Origin: Gracilibacillus salitolerans
GTDB lineage: Bacteria; Bacillota; Bacilli; Bacillales; Amphibacillaceae
DNA: 64,000 bases
NCBI RefSeq assembly: GCF_009650095.1
Contig: NZ_CP045915.1
Location: 4,588,001 to 4,652,000 of the forward strand
Reading direction: 5' to 3'
In this document: in pieces, positions 21,386-31,186 of the stretch
Layout: each line of letters begins with the position of its first letter
Numbering within the stretch: the stretch's first letter is position 1
Made by a program: the position numbers and the translations under genes
Notes under the pieces: model-generated
Databases searched by the model: none
What the model saw: the letters and a program-made list of their open reading frames with translations, nothing else
Told to the model about the DNA's origin: nothing

Positions 21386-22023
21386 TCCGATGGCAGTTTT
21401 TTTATTTATCTTGTAATCATTATATAAAAATAAGGTTTAATAGGATTTTATCGCTCGTAAAATGCTTACAGAAGGTCAAGTGGATGCTTTACTGAAGAAT
21501 AAAACAATAAAGGAGTGGACCGTACGACCATATAGAAGGCCAACTTTTGTGAATGGAAAGTTGGTCTTTTTGTTGTTTTTGCGAAAGTTTTATTAGTACA
21601 GCAGCAATTGAGTAGTTTCGTAAGTTTCATATATTTATATTTTGTGTAGAACATCGTTGTACACCTTATTGAAAAAATAATATAGATTAATAACAACTTC
21701 TTCTAGTTTTCTACTTAGAATCTAGGAAAATTCTGCCCTACAAGAAAAAATACACTACATCTACCAACTTTCATTACTCAATGTTAATCTTCATCTTTTA
21801 CTACCGAGGAACTAGCAAAAAAACAATTGATATTACTGCTAGATAAAGGAATCTAGCTTTAATATACCCTAAGCGAAGGGGGAATATCCAAGCCGGAAAG
21901 GAGGCTGTATGAAACATTTTTTATGAAAGGGTATGCATAAAGGGTGTCCATAACATAGCAGATGTTCTCATTTTTGTAGTATAGCTTGTTTGATTCCTTG
22001 ATAAAAATAGGAGGTAACATTTT
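21386..22023 (+). promoter_or_regulatory. Long leader region before the secreted galactanase
   Basis: 638 bp without a convincing gene. A hairpin CCAACTTT / AAAGTTGG followed by TCTTTTTG (about 21540-21570) looks like a terminator. A short frame before it (about 21461-21560) has no recognisable product. The last 15 bases contain AGGAGG, the ribosome binding site of the next gene. I could not fix a promoter. Confidence 0.5.
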
Positions 22024-24156
22024 ATGAAAAAACACTCGATTGTAAAGAAGTCAACGATACTCTCCATAACAGTATTGCTAGTTGGGGCAATTTTTTTTAG
22101 TATGCCAACAGCTGCGTATTATGGAAATGCAGATATTTCACCAGCATACACAAACTTACCAACGAAGAGTTGGGTATCTGCTGAAGCGGGAATAGGAGAT
22201 GCTAGTTTCGCTGTTGATCAGGAGGAAACTACTTATTGGGATGCTGGCTCTGTGTCCGAAGATAGCTGGATACAGATCGACCTAGGCGGAACTTATCCTG
22301 GGATGAAAAAAGTGGAGGTTGTTTTTCCAACACTAGATGGTGAATACAACTATAAGCTTGAAGCTTCTAGTAATGGAGAGCAGTGGGCTACTCTTTCCGA
22401 TCATTCTGAAGAGCCAATAACTGGAGGAGAAGATGTTCTTATCCAAAATACTTCAGAAGTTAGGTATTTGAAAGCAACGCTATTAAATGTTTCAGATGGT
22501 GCCATTGCAGGGATTTCAGAGATTCGTGCAAACAATTATCTACTAAAGGACAATCTTACGGTTGGAGCAGATTTATCTTGGGATACAGCATTTTTAAATA
22601 ATACGTATACTACACATAGTAATACAGATGTACCATCATCTGATGGTCGCATGATTGGTACGATGCAGGAAACAGGCATGACATCTGCAAGGTTCCGAGT
22701 TTGGAATGAACCAAGATCGGAAAACACAGGGGAACCAGTGACACAAGTTGATGGAAGTATGAACCCAGAGGATACACTAAACAAGTCATTATACGCAGAT
22801 GAACTTGGTATGAATGTAGGAATTGACTTTCACTATTCCGACAGCTGGGCAGACCCAGGAAAACAGATAAAGCCAAAACACTGGAAAGACCTTCCATTTG
22901 ATGAGCTTGTGGAAGCAGTGTATGATTTCTCCTATAAAGTGACAGCGGATCATGTAGCTGCAGGAGTAACTCCGTATTATATCCAGGTTGGAAATGAAAT
23001 AATTAATGGAACACTTTGGGGTGCGGAAAAGGTTCCAACAGGACATGAACCAAGGTATGCAAGAGAAGACCCATCCTATACTGCCCAACCAGGTGGTGAA
23101 CTGTTATGGGAGTATTGGGAATCAGAGGATCCAGAAGAACAAGCTGCCTATGATGCAGCATGGGATCGATTTACCGCAATCGTAGATGCTGGCCTACGTG
23201 CTGCTCAAGATGCGTCACCTGAATCAAAGACTAAAATCCATGTAATCGTTGATAGAAATCGATTAGCGAAAACACAGGAGTTTTGGCGTCAGCTAACGAC
23301 AAGACTGAAAGAAGATTATCAGAATGATTTTGATATCATGTCCATTTCTTATTATCCTGAATGGCATGGTACAATGGCAGATTTAAGTAATAACTTACAT
23401 GCGTTTGCAACAGAGTTTCCTTCGTATGAATTAGCAGTATCAGAAACTTCCCATAGAGCTTCTGGAGGTCCTTCTGATTCTGGATATCCTAACACGATAC
23501 AAGGTCAAGCAGACTTCATGATCGATGTCATGCGTACTACCAATGATACTATTAATAATGCCGTGTCCACTATATTAGTGTGGGAACCAGCGATTTGGCA
23601 ATCAATGTTTACTTCAAGAGGCGGCGGTTGGTACGAAGCAAATGACTCTACACGAGTGTTTCATGCAGCATTCAGTAACTTTATAGCGAAAACGAATGAA
23701 TATCTCTTGACCCCACTATACGAGGTACCAGCATTGCCAGACTCTATCGATGTATTAGATATTGAAAATGACACCATCGTGCGTACAGAAGTGACATGGG
23801 ATGTAACGGAAGAGGAAGACTATTCCACTATTGGATCTTTCACTGTACACGGAACAACAGAACATGGGGATGTTACTGCACATGTTGCTGTAGTGATGAC
23901 GGTCGATATATTGGAGCGCTTAACGGAAGAAAAGGTGGAATCTGGTGACCTATCTGGTCCAGTAGTACCCCAATTAGTAAATGCATTAAATCAAGTGACA
24001 CATCACTTGGAAAAAGGATCAAAGCAAGATGCTAGTAAGTTTTTAGAAAACTATTTATCTCATCTAAACCGTAAGGCAAATGACAGAAATATTTCTCATG
24101 AGGCAAAGGTAATTCTTACGGAACATGCGGAGTTGATGGTAGAAAACCTGAAATAA
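22024..24156 (+). CDS. Secreted multidomain endo-beta-1,4-galactanase, GH53
   Basis: 710-aa extracellular enzyme cutting beta-1,4-galactan of type I arabinogalactan. Signal peptide about 1-31. Residues about 32-175 are a discoidin/F5-8C-like carbohydrate-binding domain (SWIQIDLGGTYPGMKKVEVVF region). About 178-560 is GH53: acid/base Glu in YIQVGNEIINGTLW and nucleophile Glu in LAVSETSHR. About 570-625 is a bacterial Ig-like domain (VTWDVTEEEDYSTIGSFTVHG). About 635-710 is a helical FIMAH-like domain. B. subtilis GanB is essentially only the GH53 domain, so the added binding modules suggest action on insoluble galactan. There is no sortase signal. Confidence 0.93.
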   Translation: MKKHSIVKKSTILSITVLLVGAIFFSMPTAAYYGNADISPAYTNLPTKSWVSAEAGIGDASFAVDQEETTYWDAGSVSEDSWIQIDLGGTYPGMKKVEVVFPTLDGEYNYKLEASSNGEQWATLSDHSEEPITGGEDVLIQNTSEVRYLKATLLNVSDGAIAGISEIRANNYLLKDNLTVGADLSWDTAFLNNTYTTHSNTDVPSSDGRMIGTMQETGMTSARFRVWNEPRSENTGEPVTQVDGSMNPEDTLNKSLYADELGMNVGIDFHYSDSWADPGKQIKPKHWKDLPFDELVEAVYDFSYKVTADHVAAGVTPYYIQVGNEIINGTLWGAEKVPTGHEPRYAREDPSYTAQPGGELLWEYWESEDPEEQAAYDAAWDRFTAIVDAGLRAAQDASPESKTKIHVIVDRNRLAKTQEFWRQLTTRLKEDYQNDFDIMSISYYPEWHGTMADLSNNLHAFATEFPSYELAVSETSHRASGGPSDSGYPNTIQGQADFMIDVMRTTNDTINNAVSTILVWEPAIWQSMFTSRGGGWYEANDSTRVFHAAFSNFIAKTNEYLLTPLYEVPALPDSIDVLDIENDTIVRTEVTWDVTEEEDYSTIGSFTVHGTTEHGDVTAHVAVVMTVDILERLTEEKVESGDLSGPVVPQLVNALNQVTHHLEKGSKQDASKFLENYLSHLNRKANDRNISHEAKVILTEHAELMVENLK

Positions 24157-24228
24157 CAGTACGTAATATTTGTTATAAAAGTCGTCTCTAATATTTGGCG
24201 TAGTATGTTGGTCTCCATAAAACAACAA

Positions 24229-24254
24229 TACCACAGTTCAAAACACTGTGGTAG
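24229..24254. terminator. Hairpin after the GH53 gene
   Basis: TACCACAGT / ACTGTGGTA with loop TCAAAACA. The plus-strand tail (GAGCCTAATTTTATAC) is only moderately U-rich, so it may be a weak terminator for the GH53 gene. Confidence 0.55.
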
Positions 24255-24284
24255 AGCCTAATTTTATACTTTCTTATCTTTTCA

Positions 24285-24316
24285 AAAAAGGCATTCCTAA
24301 TACAGGAATGCCTTTA
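24285..24316. terminator. Terminator downstream of the GH42 gene
   Basis: AAAGGCATTCCT / AGGAATGCCTTT, a 12-bp perfect stem with loop AATAC. On the minus strand it is followed by a T-run, ending the gan transcript; it could also act on the convergent GH53 transcript. Confidence 0.9.
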
Positions 24317-24323
24317 AACACGT

Positions 24324-26375
24324 TTATTTTTTCAACACTTTAACATCGAATCCTGATAATGAAACGATACCTGATACTTCGTTGTCTGTTATTAAATCTT
24401 GATAAGTCTGACCGTTTAAGTTAATGTCTTTCGTCTCGTTTGAAAAATTCATTAAGAAAAGAAACTCGTTTTCTCCGTCTGTACGGATCTGAGCACTGAC
24501 GTCTTTTGGTAATAATTCGCCTGTTGCTCGTTTTAATGATAACTGATCTGCTATCTTTTCAAAAAAGGATTGATGGAATGCATGATCATTTCTTGAAGCG
24601 ATATAGTAAGCTTTTCCATCGCCATATTGATTAACGGTTAAAGCAGGTCTCCCCGCATAAAAATCACTGCCGTATTGCGCTAAAGCTTGCGCACCTTCTA
24701 AATGAATCAGGTCACATAATTCTTTTGCTACAAATTCACCACGTAATCCTAATTCGTTGTTGCCTACTACTTGAATACGATTTGTTTCCTCATCATATAG
24801 ACCATCGATTTCTTCAGACCAGATTCCTAATGTTTTACGTAATGGCCCCGGGAATCCACCGAGGAAACAAAGGTCATTTTCATCAACAATGCCGGACCAA
24901 TACGTTGTGACAAATGTCCCGCCATTTTGGACAAACTTTTCAATATTTTCACCAACTCCAGATCTTACCATATAAAGCATCGGTGCAACCACTAATTTAT
25001 ATTTGGATAGATCTTTTTCCGAATCAATGACATCGACTGCGATACCTTGCTCCCAAAATGCTTGGTAATGTTCTGTTACCGTACGCTCATAATGAACACC
25101 TGCATTACGTGGTCCTTGGGCATCTTTAACTGCCCAGCGATTTTCGGTATCAAAGATGATCGCCACTTCTGCGTCAACCGTTGAGCCTACTACTTCGTCT
25201 AATTCAGCTAAACCTTCGCCAAGCTCTTTGACCTCTTGAAAGACACGTGTATGCTCATGTCCTGCATGGTCAACTACCGCACCATGGAACTTCTCACTAG
25301 AACCGCGGCTTTTACGCCATTGGAAATATTGTACTGAGTCAGAGCCATGTGCTACCGCTTGTAGAGATGATAAAACATGCATACCCGGTTTTTTCAGCTT
25401 ACTGATCGGCTGCCAATTCGTTAAACTTGGTGTACTTTCCATTAATAAAAATGGCTTGCCATCTTTTAAGGAACGAAACCAGTCATGATTCATCGCTGTA
25501 TAAGCAGCCAGATACGACTCATCCTGTTGATCGTGCCATGTTGGATAAGAATCCCATGAAATTACATCGATATCATCAGCAAATTTCGCATAGTTTAACC
25601 CTTCAAACGTTTCCATGAAGTTGGCTGTTGCTGGCATCTCAGGCTTAACTGCTTTTAGCGGTTTCACTTCATGACGATAAAAATCTAATGTTTGATCAGT
25701 TACAAAACGTTTCCAATCAAGGTTTTGTCCGTGAACCATTGTTTCTCCGTGCGGTGCAGGAGATTCAACCTGAGACCAGCTCGAATACGTATGACTCCAA
25801 AACGTTGTCCACCAAGCATCATTAAGTGCATCTAATGATTGATATTTTTCCTTTAACCATTCGCGGAATGCATCTTGGCAGTAATCACAATGGCATTCAC
25901 CACCATATTCGTTGGATACATGCCAGCCGATAACTGCTGGGTGATCAGCATAGCGTTCTGCTAATTTGCTATTCATTATCTCTACTTTTTCTCGATATAC
26001 AGGTGATGTAAAACAGTGATTATGACGCATCCCGTGCAGATTACGTACACGGTTAGCCCCTACTCGTAATACTTCTGGATACTTTTCCGACATCCATGCC
26101 GGTCTTGCACCACTCGGGGTTGCCAAAAATGCATAAATGCCGTTCTCATGAAAAGTATCAAGCAATTTATCCATCCACTCAAATGTAAATGTTCCTTCTT
26201 CCGGCTCTAACTTCGCCCAAGAAAAGATTCCTACTGACATCACATTACAATGAGCAAGCTTCATTAAGCGAATATCTTCTGCTAATACTTCCGGATATTT
26301 CTCCCATTGCTCTGGATTATAATCTGCACCATGTAACATTTTTGGTATTTTGTTGCTTACCGGGTTAAATTTCAT
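24324..26375 (-). CDS. ganA: Beta-galactosidase, GH42 (GanA type)
   Basis: 683-aa cytoplasmic enzyme releasing galactose from galacto-oligosaccharides. GH42 hallmarks: N-terminal GADYNPEQW; acid/base Glu in IGWHVSNEYGGECHC; zinc-cluster cysteines in CHCDYC; nucleophile Glu in LLMESTPS. Corresponds to GanA/LacA of B. subtilis. No signal peptide. Twenty-six bp downstream of the cytoplasmic GH53 gene with AAGGAG before the ATG, so the last gene of the gan operon. Confidence 0.96.
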   Translation of the reverse strand: MKFNPVSNKIPKMLHGADYNPEQWEKYPEVLAEDIRLMKLAHCNVMSVGIFSWAKLEPEEGTFTFEWMDKLLDTFHENGIYAFLATPSGARPAWMSEKYPEVLRVGANRVRNLHGMRHNHCFTSPVYREKVEIMNSKLAERYADHPAVIGWHVSNEYGGECHCDYCQDAFREWLKEKYQSLDALNDAWWTTFWSHTYSSWSQVESPAPHGETMVHGQNLDWKRFVTDQTLDFYRHEVKPLKAVKPEMPATANFMETFEGLNYAKFADDIDVISWDSYPTWHDQQDESYLAAYTAMNHDWFRSLKDGKPFLLMESTPSLTNWQPISKLKKPGMHVLSSLQAVAHGSDSVQYFQWRKSRGSSEKFHGAVVDHAGHEHTRVFQEVKELGEGLAELDEVVGSTVDAEVAIIFDTENRWAVKDAQGPRNAGVHYERTVTEHYQAFWEQGIAVDVIDSEKDLSKYKLVVAPMLYMVRSGVGENIEKFVQNGGTFVTTYWSGIVDENDLCFLGGFPGPLRKTLGIWSEEIDGLYDEETNRIQVVGNNELGLRGEFVAKELCDLIHLEGAQALAQYGSDFYAGRPALTVNQYGDGKAYYIASRNDHAFHQSFFEKIADQLSLKRATGELLPKDVSAQIRTDGENEFLFLMNFSNETKDINLNGQTYQDLITDNEVSGIVSLSGFDVKVLKK

Positions 26376-26401
26376 CCTATCACCTAACTCCTTCTTGTTG
26401 A

Positions 26402-27463
26402 TTATTCTTTAGCGAATGCATCAAGTCCCATTAATTTGTTTCCTTCATAATCAAACAAAGTTAAATGAGACCAGTTATTGTCATGACCGACTGACCATTC
26501 CTGTTTGGAAGGGATCCAACAAGGCTCCCAATAGTAAATGCCTTTACCTAAATTGTATGGTGTTTGTTTTACCGTTTCGATTAATTTTTCCAAATAAGCC
26601 TTTTGCCCCTCAACTGTTGCCGGATATCCTGGTACAAGATGTTCACGGAAATCCGGTGCATCATCAACTTCTGGAATCTCATCCGGCACAATCCATGGAT
26701 AAGCAACTTCCACCACTATTATTTCTTTCTGATAACGAGTAGCGATATCTTCCATATTTGCTTCGAAGTCCTGATATGGACCATGCCACCAAGGATAATA
26801 GGAAAGACCAATTACATCATAATCAAGCTGAAATTTTTCCATTTGATCATAGAATTTACGAGAGCCTGGATTATCCCCTCCTCGATCAATATGGATCATT
26901 GTTTTTATTTGATTATTTTCTGTTATCGCAGCTTGCACACCTTCAAGTCCTGCTTTAATAAGCGGAATAATACCGTCCCAATTTTCAACTTTCTCTGCAT
27001 TCTTTTCTTTATATATCTTTCCTTCTTCCCACAACATACCATTCGTGATTTCATTACCAATTTGGACCATGTCTGGTATTACATCTTCTTTTTTAAAGGC
27101 TTCGATGACCTCTTTGGTATAACTATATACAGCTGCCACAAGTTCGTCAAAACTTAGATTCTCCCATACTTTTGGTTTTGCCTGCTTGCCCGGATCTGCC
27201 CAATAGTCGGAATAATGAAAATCTAACAGAAAATCCATGTTGTAGGCTTTGATTCTTTTTGCCATGCTTAACGTTCTATCTATATTACAATATCCCCCAG
27301 TAGGTGTATGCCATAGTCGTAAACGGACAGCATTAACACCGGCGCGATGCAATATCTCCAGCACATCAGTCGCTTTCCCATCTTCATAATACTGACCGCC
27401 TTCTGTCTCTACTTCATCGACAAATGATAAATCGACACCCTTGATAAAATCTTTCTGTGTCAT
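26402..27463 (-). CDS. ganB: Cytoplasmic endo-beta-1,4-galactanase, GH53
   Basis: 353-aa GH53 enzyme without a signal peptide. Acid/base Glu in MVQIGNEITNGMLW; nucleophile Glu in IIVVEVAYPW; DFHYSDYWADPGKQ is the family's conserved block. I place the start at ATG 27463 (MTQKDF), seven bases after GGGGGA; the in-frame ATG at 27487 overlaps the ganQ stop with a poor ribosome binding site. In B. subtilis the galactanase GanB is secreted, so this one more likely trims imported oligosaccharides. Gene order ganS-ganP-ganQ-ganB-ganA. Confidence 0.92.
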   Translation of the reverse strand: MTQKDFIKGVDLSFVDEVETEGGQYYEDGKATDVLEILHRAGVNAVRLRLWHTPTGGYCNIDRTLSMAKRIKAYNMDFLLDFHYSDYWADPGKQAKPKVWENLSFDELVAAVYSYTKEVIEAFKKEDVIPDMVQIGNEITNGMLWEEGKIYKEKNAEKVENWDGIIPLIKAGLEGVQAAITENNQIKTMIHIDRGGDNPGSRKFYDQMEKFQLDYDVIGLSYYPWWHGPYQDFEANMEDIATRYQKEIIVVEVAYPWIVPDEIPEVDDAPDFREHLVPGYPATVEGQKAYLEKLIETVKQTPYNLGKGIYYWEPCWIPSKQEWSVGHDNNWSHLTLFDYEGNKLMGLDAFAKE

Positions 27464-27486
27464 ATATAAATCCCCCAAATCAATCA

Positions 27487-28329
27487 TTATCCTTTTGTTC
27501 CACCTGCTGTTAAGCCTGATATCAAGTAACGTTGTAAGAATAAATACACAATCGCTACCGGTATCGCAATTAAAATGGCACCAGCTGTAAATCTTGTAAA
27601 GTTATTGGAGAATTGATCATTAATAAAGTTAAATAACCCTAATGCAATCGTGTAATTCTCCGGACTATTTAATACGATTGACGGTAAGATAAAATCAAAT
27701 AGTGGCGTCATAAAATTGAATAACGCAACAACAGCAAGAATCGGTTTCGCCAGTGGTAACACAATCCGCCAAAAAACAGTAAAGTGACCAGCTCCGTCAA
27801 TTCGAGCCGCTTCATCTAATTCTCTTGGAATCGTGTCTAAATAACCTTTTACAAGCCAAGCATTAAAAGGTATCTGACTTCCGACATAAATCAAGATTAA
27901 TCCTGTTAATGAATCTAGTAATCCTACTAAGTGCAGGAAAATATATAAAGCTACCATCGCCATCATTACAGGGAACATTTGCAAAATCAAAAATGTATAT
28001 AAGGTAGATGTTCTCCCAACGAATTTATACCTAGAAAAGGAAAAGGCAACAACCGATGTGATGATGACAGAGAACAAGGCGGCGCAGCCTGAAACAATCA
28101 TACTGTTCTTATACCATGTTAGATAATTACTTCTTGGGTCTGTAAATAACCATTTATAATGCTCTAACGACCAATTTTCCGGAATAATGGAGGAGGAGTA
28201 GAGACTTTGTCCAGGGTTTAATGACATTCCAATAGCCCAAACAATCGGGTAAAGGATGATAATTGTCATAAACGCAAATATCGCATAAATACCTGTTAAC
28301 TCCAGTGCTGACTTTAATTTTGGACTCAT
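27487..28329 (-). CDS. ganQ: Galacto-oligosaccharide ABC transporter permease GanQ
   Basis: 280-aa MalG-type inner membrane subunit with about six hydrophobic segments. The EAA loop, DEAARIDGAGHFTVFWRIVLPLAKP, is the contact site for the ATPase. Its ATG overlaps the ganP stop as TAATG, indicating translational coupling. The ATPase gene is not in the window; MsmX elsewhere is the usual partner. Confidence 0.93.
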   Translation of the reverse strand: MSPKLKSALELTGIYAIFAFMTIIILYPIVWAIGMSLNPGQSLYSSSIIPENWSLEHYKWLFTDPRSNYLTWYKNSMIVSGCAALFSVIITSVVAFSFSRYKFVGRTSTLYTFLILQMFPVMMAMVALYIFLHLVGLLDSLTGLILIYVGSQIPFNAWLVKGYLDTIPRELDEAARIDGAGHFTVFWRIVLPLAKPILAVVALFNFMTPLFDFILPSIVLNSPENYTIALGLFNFINDQFSNNFTRFTAGAILIAIPVAIVYLFLQRYLISGLTAGGTKG

Positions 28330-29636
28330 TAGATGTTCCCCTCCTCTTTAAATGAATTTGTACGCCTGAATTGGAAAAAGGCAAATATCGAAACCATTAA
28401 ACCGATGATTAAGGAAATCGCTGCAGCCATGCTGTAATTATTCGTATCAAAGGTTAACTTATACACCCATGAAATTAGAATATCTGTACCGCCTGCATTT
28501 TGCCCTTGGACAGCTGGTCCACCTTCATTAAAGAGGTAAATAATATTAAAGTTATTAAAATTCGTCGTATATTGAATAATTAACAATGGCGCCGTTGCAA
28601 ATAGTACATGTGGCAACGTAATATTTCTGAATTTTTGCCAACGAGTTGCTCCATCTACTTCAGCTGCTTCATACCACTCAGATGAAATACTTTGAAGTAC
28701 CCCTGAAAACAGCGCGAAAACGAAGGGATGTCCTAACCACGTTTGAATCATAATCAATACGATTTTAGTATAGGTTGGATCTGTTAACCACGGCAGTCCG
28801 TCTCCACCAAGTAATGGTATAATAATATCGCGGTTGATAGCACCAAATTCATCATTAAACATAGCAGCAAAAATTAAAATAGATACAAATCCTGGTACTG
28901 CCCACGGTAAAATTAGGATCGTACGTATAGTCTTTTTAAATTTTACACGCTTGTCATTAACTAAAACAGCTAAAATCAAGCCGACAACAATCTGGAAGGA
29001 AGTAGCTACAACAGTCCAGATAACCGTCCAGCTAAATACACTAATAAAGGTATCCTGCCATATTGGTATTGTGGCTAAATCTTTAAAATTATTAAGCCCA
29101 ATCCACTCTACTAAATTTCGTGGTGGCGAATTATAAAGATCATAATTTGTAAAAGCTAAAGCTATTGCAAATAAAAGCGGAAAAACAACTGTAAAAATCA
29201 ACAACACCAAACCAGGTGCTGTCATAATATATGGAAATGCTTTATCATACCCATTTTTGAGAGCTTGTTTAAATGATGGCGGCTGCCATCCATTGTTTAA
29301 TAATCTCGCTTGTTTTCTCGCATCCCGCACATTAAACACATACAACATTACTGCGAAAGCAATTAAAATTAATGAAACAATTCCGTATACGAGTAAATAA
29401 ATTGAATGATCGACACCAGGTATAGTTCCTAATGTAATAATCCCCCATAGTCCTAACCAAAGAAAATCAAAAGTCGCTAGAATAAAGGCAATTTCCAATA
29501 TAATAAAAGCAATTCCCTTCATATAGCGCTTGTTATAGATTTGCCCTAAACCTGCAAGTAAAATGGAAAGCACCATCGCTACATTTGGATTAAACTTTTT
29601 CTGATTGTTGGTTAGTTGTTCTTGATGTTGGGGCAT
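28329..29636 (-). CDS. ganP: Galacto-oligosaccharide ABC transporter permease GanP
   Basis: 435-aa MalF-type permease. The first 110 residues form extra hydrophobic segments (LLAGLGQIYNKRYMKG is TM2-domain-like), followed by the transporter core with EAAEVDGATRWQKFRNITLPH as the EAA loop. I use ATG 29636 (MPQHQ) because AGAGGTGG lies five bases upstream; the in-frame GTG at 29645 is inside that site. Separated from ganS by a strong hairpin and an R3 repeat copy. Confidence 0.93.
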   Translation of the reverse strand: MPQHQEQLTNNQKKFNPNVAMVLSILLAGLGQIYNKRYMKGIAFIILEIAFILATFDFLWLGLWGIITLGTIPGVDHSIYLLVYGIVSLILIAFAVMLYVFNVRDARKQARLLNNGWQPPSFKQALKNGYDKAFPYIMTAPGLVLLIFTVVFPLLFAIALAFTNYDLYNSPPRNLVEWIGLNNFKDLATIPIWQDTFISVFSWTVIWTVVATSFQIVVGLILAVLVNDKRVKFKKTIRTILILPWAVPGFVSILIFAAMFNDEFGAINRDIIIPLLGGDGLPWLTDPTYTKIVLIMIQTWLGHPFVFALFSGVLQSISSEWYEAAEVDGATRWQKFRNITLPHVLFATAPLLIIQYTTNFNNFNIIYLFNEGGPAVQGQNAGGTDILISWVYKLTFDTNNYSMAAAISLIIGLMVSIFAFFQFRRTNSFKEEGNI

Positions 29637-29656
29637 GGATACCACCTCTTTCTAAA

Positions 29657-29786
29657 ATAAAGTGAAACTTCCATAAGTTGGGTTTTTGTCCCCACTGATG
29701 GTTGACGAAACTTATCAGGGTGTTAGCTCACCTGATCCCACACTTAGCTTCTTTTTTTTTACGGACGTTTAGCACCGTGATAAATA
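29657..29786. repeat. Dispersed repeat R3, copy b, between ganS and ganP
   Basis: About 130 bp starting AAAGTGAAACTT, with CCCACTGATGGTT, CGAAACTTATCAGGGTGTTAG, ACGGACGTTTAGCACCGTGA in the same order as copies a and c. It lies inside the gan transcription unit, so it is transcribed. Confidence 0.75.
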
Positions 29787-29794
29787 CAAAATGG

Positions 29795-29824
29795 GGAGTG
29801 GAAAAGCTGTAACTTTTCCACTCC
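29795..29824 (-). terminator. Hairpin between ganS and ganP (partial terminator)
   Basis: GGAGTGGAAAAG / CTTTTCCACTCC, a perfect 12-bp stem eight bases after the ganS stop. The following CCCCATTTTGTATT is only weakly U-rich, so it probably lets some transcripts through and stabilises the ganS message. Confidence 0.7.
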
Positions 29825-29831
29825 AAGTAGT

Positions 29832-31127
29832 TTATTCACCTGCTGTTGACCCAGAAACTGCGATATTATCTTTAATATTTTGAACCGTGTCTGTTACTGC
29901 TTCTTCCACATCTGCACCGTTATTAATTAACTCAATAGCAACATCCATATCCCAAACCTGTGCCATTTCAGGGATGTTAGGCATTGGAGTACCATTTGGT
30001 ACTTGTTCTGTATATCCTGCATACATTGGATCATCTACCGCATCCAAAATTTCTGGTCTTGGTGGTAATTCACCAGTTACATCATAATAAAGCTGAGAAT
30101 TTTCATCATTGGTCATAAATTTAGCTAAATCTTCCGTCCATTCAGGGTAATCACTATAGTAAGAAACTAACCATGATTTTACCCCGATAAAGGATGGAGC
30201 AGTTTCACCATTCATAGATGGAAGTGGTGCTGTTGCAACACTGTCACCAAGTGCTTCTTTATAAATTGGCATGTTCCAAGGTCCACTAAATACCATACCA
30301 ACTTTACCTTCAGCGAAAAGACCATCTAATACATCAACTGTTAGCGTTTTTGGAATTAAACCTTCATTAATAAATTCTTGATATTTTGTTAAACCTTCAA
30401 TAGTTCCTTCATTATCTAATCCAATGTCACTTGGATCATATACACCGTCTTCTTCACCAAATACATACCCACCATAAGCATTCATAAATGAGTACAAATA
30501 ATAAAATTCCGGTGATACCAAGAAACCATATTGATCATTACTAGCGTCCGTTACTTCTTTAGACATTTCTAATACTTCCTCAATAGTTTCAGGTGGACTA
30601 TCGATAATGTCTTTGTTATAAAATGCGAAATACGTTTCTACTGCTACTGGAGCACCATAAATCTCTCCATCATAAGTAAATGCATCAATTGCAACGTCTG
30701 TAAATCCATTCATTTCTTCTTCCGTATAATTGATTGGTAATGCTAAACCTTGTGCAATAACATCACCTAAGCGATCTTGTGGTTGGAAGAATAAATCCGG
30801 ACCGTCTCCAGTAGGACCAGCTAATGCTAATTCCTCTACCTGGTCAGGCATTGCAACTCTTCGGTAAGAAATTTCAATTCCTGTTTCTTCGGTATATTTA
30901 TCAAACATTTCCACTGAAATATCTTCAGCAATATCTTCGTCATTAATCCAGACAACTAGTTCTTTTGGCTTATCTGATTCTTCTGTTTCTTCTGTTCCAC
31001 CTGACTCTTCATCATTACCGGTAGCTTCTTCTGCCCCTTCACGCTCTGGAGCACATGCTGCCAGTAAAAGTACAAATGCTACCATCAATAATAAACCCCA
31101 TAAAGTTTTCTTTTTAAACAACTTCAT
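29832..31127 (-). CDS. ganS: Galacto-oligosaccharide-binding lipoprotein GanS
   Basis: 431-aa extracellular solute-binding protein of the maltose/galacto-oligosaccharide (CycB/GanS) family. The lipobox LLAAC places the lipidated Cys at residue 25, followed by a Glu-rich linker. The mature part shows the family blocks FFQPQDRLGDVIAQGLALP and GMVFSGPWNMPIY. First gene of the gan operon; the ribosome binding site GGGAGGTC is just upstream. Confidence 0.94.
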   Translation of the reverse strand: MKLFKKKTLWGLLLMVAFVLLLAACAPEREGAEEATGNDEESGGTEETEESDKPKELVVWINDEDIAEDISVEMFDKYTEETGIEISYRRVAMPDQVEELALAGPTGDGPDLFFQPQDRLGDVIAQGLALPINYTEEEMNGFTDVAIDAFTYDGEIYGAPVAVETYFAFYNKDIIDSPPETIEEVLEMSKEVTDASNDQYGFLVSPEFYYLYSFMNAYGGYVFGEEDGVYDPSDIGLDNEGTIEGLTKYQEFINEGLIPKTLTVDVLDGLFAEGKVGMVFSGPWNMPIYKEALGDSVATAPLPSMNGETAPSFIGVKSWLVSYYSDYPEWTEDLAKFMTNDENSQLYYDVTGELPPRPEILDAVDDPMYAGYTEQVPNGTPMPNIPEMAQVWDMDVAIELINNGADVEEAVTDTVQNIKDNIAVSGSTAGE

Positions 31128-31135
31128 GACCTCCC

Positions 31136-31186
31136 TTAATAAATTAATTTAATTATCTCTACAAGGTTTATTATAAAGCGATTTCA
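31136..31186 (-). promoter_or_regulatory. ganS promoter region: shared operator and cre-like site
   Basis: 31136-31155 (plus strand TTAATAAATTAATTTAATTA) is identical to a 20-mer downstream of the galK promoter. TATAAT (minus strand, 31175-31170) is a probable -10. Overlapping it, 31173-31186 reads on the minus strand TGAAATCGCTTTAT, one or two mismatches from the CcpA cre consensus TGWAANCGNTNWCA. Together this suggests repression by a sugar-responsive factor plus catabolite control. Confidence 0.55.

Noticed and set aside
26416..27157. Plus-strand frames of 108 and 184 codons opposite the cytoplasmic GH53 gene
   Set aside because: Antisense to a conserved catalytic gene; hydrophobic low-complexity translations typical of shadow frames.
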